Notes under the pieces: model-generated
Told to the model about the DNA's origin: nothing
The model's database searches: none
What the model saw: the letters and a program-made list of their open reading frames with translations, nothing else
Shown here: positions 60,434-64,000 of the stretch, piece after piece
Numbering within the stretch: the stretch's first letter is position 1
Layout of the letters: each line of letters begins with the position of its first letter
NCBI GenBank assembly: GCA_936450465.1
Contig: OW388296.1
Span: 18,456,526-18,520,525, forward strand
Direction of reading: 5' to 3'
Origin: Gibbula magus
Taxonomy: Eukaryota > Mollusca > Gastropoda > Trochida > Trochidae
DNA: 64,000 nt
Translations under genes and position numbers: made by a program

Positions 60434-62897
60434 TTAAGTTTGTATGGAAGGCAGAACGGTCTGAGGAGAAAATTTGTTTTCAGATAGTGTGCAAGAATTC
60501 CTCTATAAATGTCTAGATTCAGTATTCAGTGATATCAATCGTAGTGTACAATATGTGGCAGATGAGATGTGTACTGTTGCAGCAAATATGAAACGAAAAT
60601 TGTCGTTTAGAAATGCGGGAAAGGATAGTCCATGGGTTGATTCTGAATGTAGAAGTTTGAAAGCTGAGCGTTGTCACAATATTAAACCAGTTTAGAAAAC
60701 ATAAATGTAAGCAACACTTAGATGATTACCACGTAACAAGAAATTTATATAACACTGAAATTAAACAGAAACGAAAGGAATACTATAAGCAGAAACCAGT
60801 TAAGCTAGAAAATAATATCAATTCCAAAGAGTTTTGGTCCATCCTTCGGGAGTTGCAGGGTAAGCAATTCAAAAAGTATAATATAAGCAATAAAGAATGG
60901 TATGAACATTTCAAACATATGTTTTTGTCTATCGGAAAGGAAACAGGTAGCACTTTCAGTGTAAACTCGACTACGGGAGTTACTGGCGATTTACGTTATG
61001 AGCTTGAAGAATTATAGTGAATATAGTGATATTCTGGATTCGCCAATAGATAGGCAAGAAACATTATATAGCATACAAAAAAGGACAACAAAGCAGCAGG
61101 TGTAGATAATATTTTACCGGAATTTATAAAACACTCGGGGGATATTTAGTTATATTAGTTTTTAACGTAATCTTAGAGAGTTGCAACTTCCCATCGACTA
61201 CTGGAAGTGTTATCCCAATCCATAAGAGTTGAGATGTAAATAATGTAGATAATTATATAGGTATAAAGTCCCTAAGTATATTAGGGAAAGTATTCGTCTA
61301 CATCATCGAGGTTAACATTCTGGGCTGATACACTAGATAAAATAGATATTAGGCTTAAGGGCGGGATATAGCACAGTAGATAATATATTTATATTGCAAT
61401 TGATAGTTCAGAAGTGTCTTGGTACAAAAGGTAATAAACTATATGCCCTGATTATTGACTTAAAAAAAGACTTTGACTCGATACAAAAAATAAAACTTTG
61501 GGAGGTAATGGAGAAACATGGCATAAGCCCTAAGATGAATACATTGTTCAGAAATATGTATGATGAAGTCAAAGTTGTATCAGAAATAACCATGACATTT
61601 CAGATTCTTTTACCTGCAATTCTGGTCTTAGACAGGGATGCATTTTAAGGCCGTTTCCGTTTTCAATGTTTATAAATGAATTTTTGATTATTCAAAGTAG
61701 TGGTTCTCATGGCATCCAGTTACACTCTTATTTGACGAATTGTTTTTATTAATGTTTGCCGATGATATGATTTTATTTTCTTCAAGCGTCATCGGGTTAC
61801 AACGGCATATAAATGAATTAGAACATTACTGAGAAAATGCAGGATTGACTGTCAACATGGAGAAAAGTTAAGTTATAGTATTCAAAAACGGAGGTAAGCT
61901 GTCTAAAACGGAAAAGTGGTGTTATAAAGGTCAGCCGCATATCAATATCTTGGAGTAAACTTTTCAAATTGCTTATGCCTTTCATGCAAAACATTGTTCC
62001 ACACTAGCCAAAAAGGTGTTAATTGGTGTTCTCAAAAGTATTTATAAACTAGTAGATACAACCAATGTATTGATTGCAAATCATTTTACAAAATATTTGA
62101 CTAAAAAATTCTTCCACTATTATTGTATGGATCAGAGGTATGGGGAATTAAACATTATGATATTATTGAAAAGATACACTTTTATACCTGTAAGAACTTT
62201 CTAGTAGTGAAGGCAAGCACACCCAGTAATATGGTGTATGGACAGTGTGGCAGATTCCCAGTTCATATATTTGCCAAAGCTGGAATGATAAAATTTCTTA
62301 AATATGCCTTCTAATAGATACCCTGTTATGATATGATGATTCTGTATGATAAGAGAGGAAAGGCAAATTGGGTATCCAACGTTTGTGAGTTATCAAATAC
62401 TATTAGTTTTGGGGATATATGGCAGAGTCAAAACGTGGATTTCAATTCAAATTTTGTAAATAATGTTACACAAAGACTGAAAGATATATTTACACAGGAA
62501 TGGGCTACATCGCTGTCACTTTCAAACAAATGTGTTGACTATAAAATGTTTAAATCACACAGAAAGAGAATATTATTTGAGTATGTTAGATATAAGGAAA
62601 TTCCTAAATGCAGTTTCACGTTTCAGGTGCTCATCCCACGAGTTAGTAATTGAGACAGGAAGATATTACAATATGGCATTAGAAAATAGAATTTGTAAAT
62701 TGTGTAAACTTAATTGTGTTGAAGACGAATACCATTTTCTTTTAATTTGTCCTTTGTATACTGTCCTGAGAACAAATAATATTCCAAAATATTACTAGGT
62801 ACCTCCAAACAGGTGTTTTCTATGTTTGCATGTGAATCTTTGCACGTTTTTGTACTATAGGCCTGTGGCCTCTAAGTATAAGAAATAAAGATTATCA
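60434..62897 (+). mobile_element. Decayed LINE (non-LTR retrotransposon), 5'-truncated
   Basis: Segments of one ORF2 appear in order in shifting frames. 60434-60690: VWKAERSEE, KDSPWVDSECRSLK. 60750-61010: linker with EFWSILREL. 61394-61600: LYALIIDLKKDFDS and KLWEVMEKHGISPKMN (palm and fingers). About 61755: FADDMILFS, the catalytic Asp pair. 62119: LYGSEVWG, then KNFLVV and VYGQCGRFPV. 62685-62798: CKLCKLNCVEDEYHFLLICP, a C-terminal Cys/His motif. It ends with GGCCTGTGGCCTCTAAG, then AAATAAAG. The endonuclease is missing. Several stops and frameshifts make it inactive. The clade is not determined. Confidence 0.85.
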
Positions 62898-62898
62898 T

Positions 62899-63565
62899 AA
62901 CTAAAATCGTTTGTATGCACATTTGTATCATTAAACAAGGTTACACATGACTTCATATATGCTTCATGCTTGAAGAGTTACACATTGGTAAAAGCAAAGT
63001 CGTAATTTTAATGTTTATATGAGAAAAATGCTCCCAAAACTAACTAATTCTAGTGATTGAAATACTTGTATTATGTACACATATATATAGTCGCATTTCA
63101 GTATATGAACACAAGCACTTTATTCATTGGTTCATATGGCATTTTGCATTGACATTTTAAAATCCTTCACCCATTTTACTCAAACTAATAACCCACAGTT
63201 GATTTACAGTGAAGCTATCACTTACTCAATTGCAATTAATTTACTGCCCCAATAAACTCGCTCTCAAAAAGGATGTTCACAATCCCGTTACGGTTCGTTA
63301 ATCACCGCACTACACAGAAATTAACACCTAATTAATTTATTGCTACAATAAACTCGGGATCAGAGTCAATGCAGTTCACACTTCCAACACCGTTATCCAA
63401 ACATACAATTGGTTTGGTACATATTAAACATTAGTTAGCACGAATCAGACTATATATTAATATTTAATTAATTAATTAATTATATCGTAAGTTTTATCAT
63501 ACAGCTACAAAATATGCCGTATTTCTGTACTTGGTTTGTTATTTATCCATGTATAATTCAATTAA
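62899..63565 (+). repeat. Direct duplication, copy 2
   Basis: Matches 59264-59911 over its length with small changes. It has an extra segment of about 40 bases (around 63091-63130, AGTATATGAACACAAGCAC) and lacks GCTAACAGATGTTTAGTAAG near its end. It abuts the LINE 3' end exactly. Confidence 0.85.
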
Positions 63566-64000
63566 CTTATTTTAATCAATTGACTGACTACAGACGCGTG
63601 CTTGTAATTTGTACTTCTGTAAATGTTTTTGTACTACCGAACGTTGTTTTTGAGTAAACAGTTTGTAGCATTTGTATTTGTATTTGTAACATTGGGATGA
63701 CATACTATACCACCATTCACGCATTAAAGAAAGTAAATAATTACAAAGATAAGTTCAATGATTAATAATAATAATTAATAATGATTAATCGTCCTATGTA
63801 AGACATATCATATTCACTTTATTTTTAGATTTTATACATAGTTGTATTGTAAGTCTAGCATGGGTCTGTAACCTTTATAATTATTATTATTATATTATAT
63901 AAGAACGCAATGTTACCATTTTTGTAACTGTTTCCAGGTTGAAATGATTTGCGCCATCAGCATTATATTTTTTACCCAAACCGAACATTGGTTGATATAT
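63566..64000. other. No gene recognised
   Basis: AT-rich end of the window, with ATT and AAT runs (63763-63790 and 63880-63898). Confidence 0.5.

Overview
The window looks like nuclear DNA of a mollusc, most likely a gastropod. It is AT-rich, with small exons bounded by GT/AG sites, long introns and no operons. It carries tRNA-derived SINEs, one ending in a GTGAGG-type tail of the kind I know from gastropod SINEs, decayed LINEs, many short inverted-repeat elements, and genes for secreted peptides of lophotrochozoan type. Most short open frames in it look like chance openings in AT-rich sequence or parts of repeats, and I left those out. No rRNA gene, intact tRNA gene or CRISPR array was seen.

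Three secreted-peptide genes can be rebuilt from exons whose splice phases match. Gene A (+ strand, exons 9106-9196 and 14406-14677) encodes a 114-residue precursor ending in PMFVG. Gene B (- strand, exons 41193-41124 and 40781-39275) is a paralogue ending in the same PMFVG. After Gly amidation both give a long peptide with a PMFV-amide end, as in Mytilus inhibitory peptides, and the long form may be the NKY type. In gene B the second exon is split by an almost perfect 1137-bp palindrome with an 8-bp target duplication. Removing the palindrome and one duplication restores an uninterrupted frame, so this allele carries a recent insertional knockout. Gene D (- strand, 57561-55521, three exons) looks like a molluscan insulin-related peptide with a good B chain, a dibasic site and an abnormal A chain.

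Region by region: 0-9 kb holds inverted-repeat elements (148-805, 6452-6848, 7370-8725) and a SINE head. 9-15 kb is gene A, whose intron holds several small elements and a 49-bp tandem array. 16.7-20.2 kb is an element with 18-bp inverted ends, dozens of scattered GTAACAG-type motifs and a 305-codon frame with 16-residue repeats. 22.5-30.0 kb looks like one large transposon with AGACGTCT-rich ends. It encloses three to four exon-like segments and a nested element with a 152-bp array. 34.3-36.1 kb is a SINE, an inverted-repeat element and a second SINE. 39.2-41.6 kb is gene B. 45.6-49.2 kb holds a LINE fragment, tRNA-like hairpins, a TATAC-rich block and an element with a clean 8-bp duplication. 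53.8 kb may be a promoter with a first exon. 55.5-57.6 kb is gene D. 58-63.6 kb has LINE remains, a TA microsatellite and a 0.65-kb direct duplication on both sides of a decayed LINE.

Family names rest on recognised motifs only; no database search was possible. Exon structures are inferred from splice consensus and phase agreement, not from transcripts.
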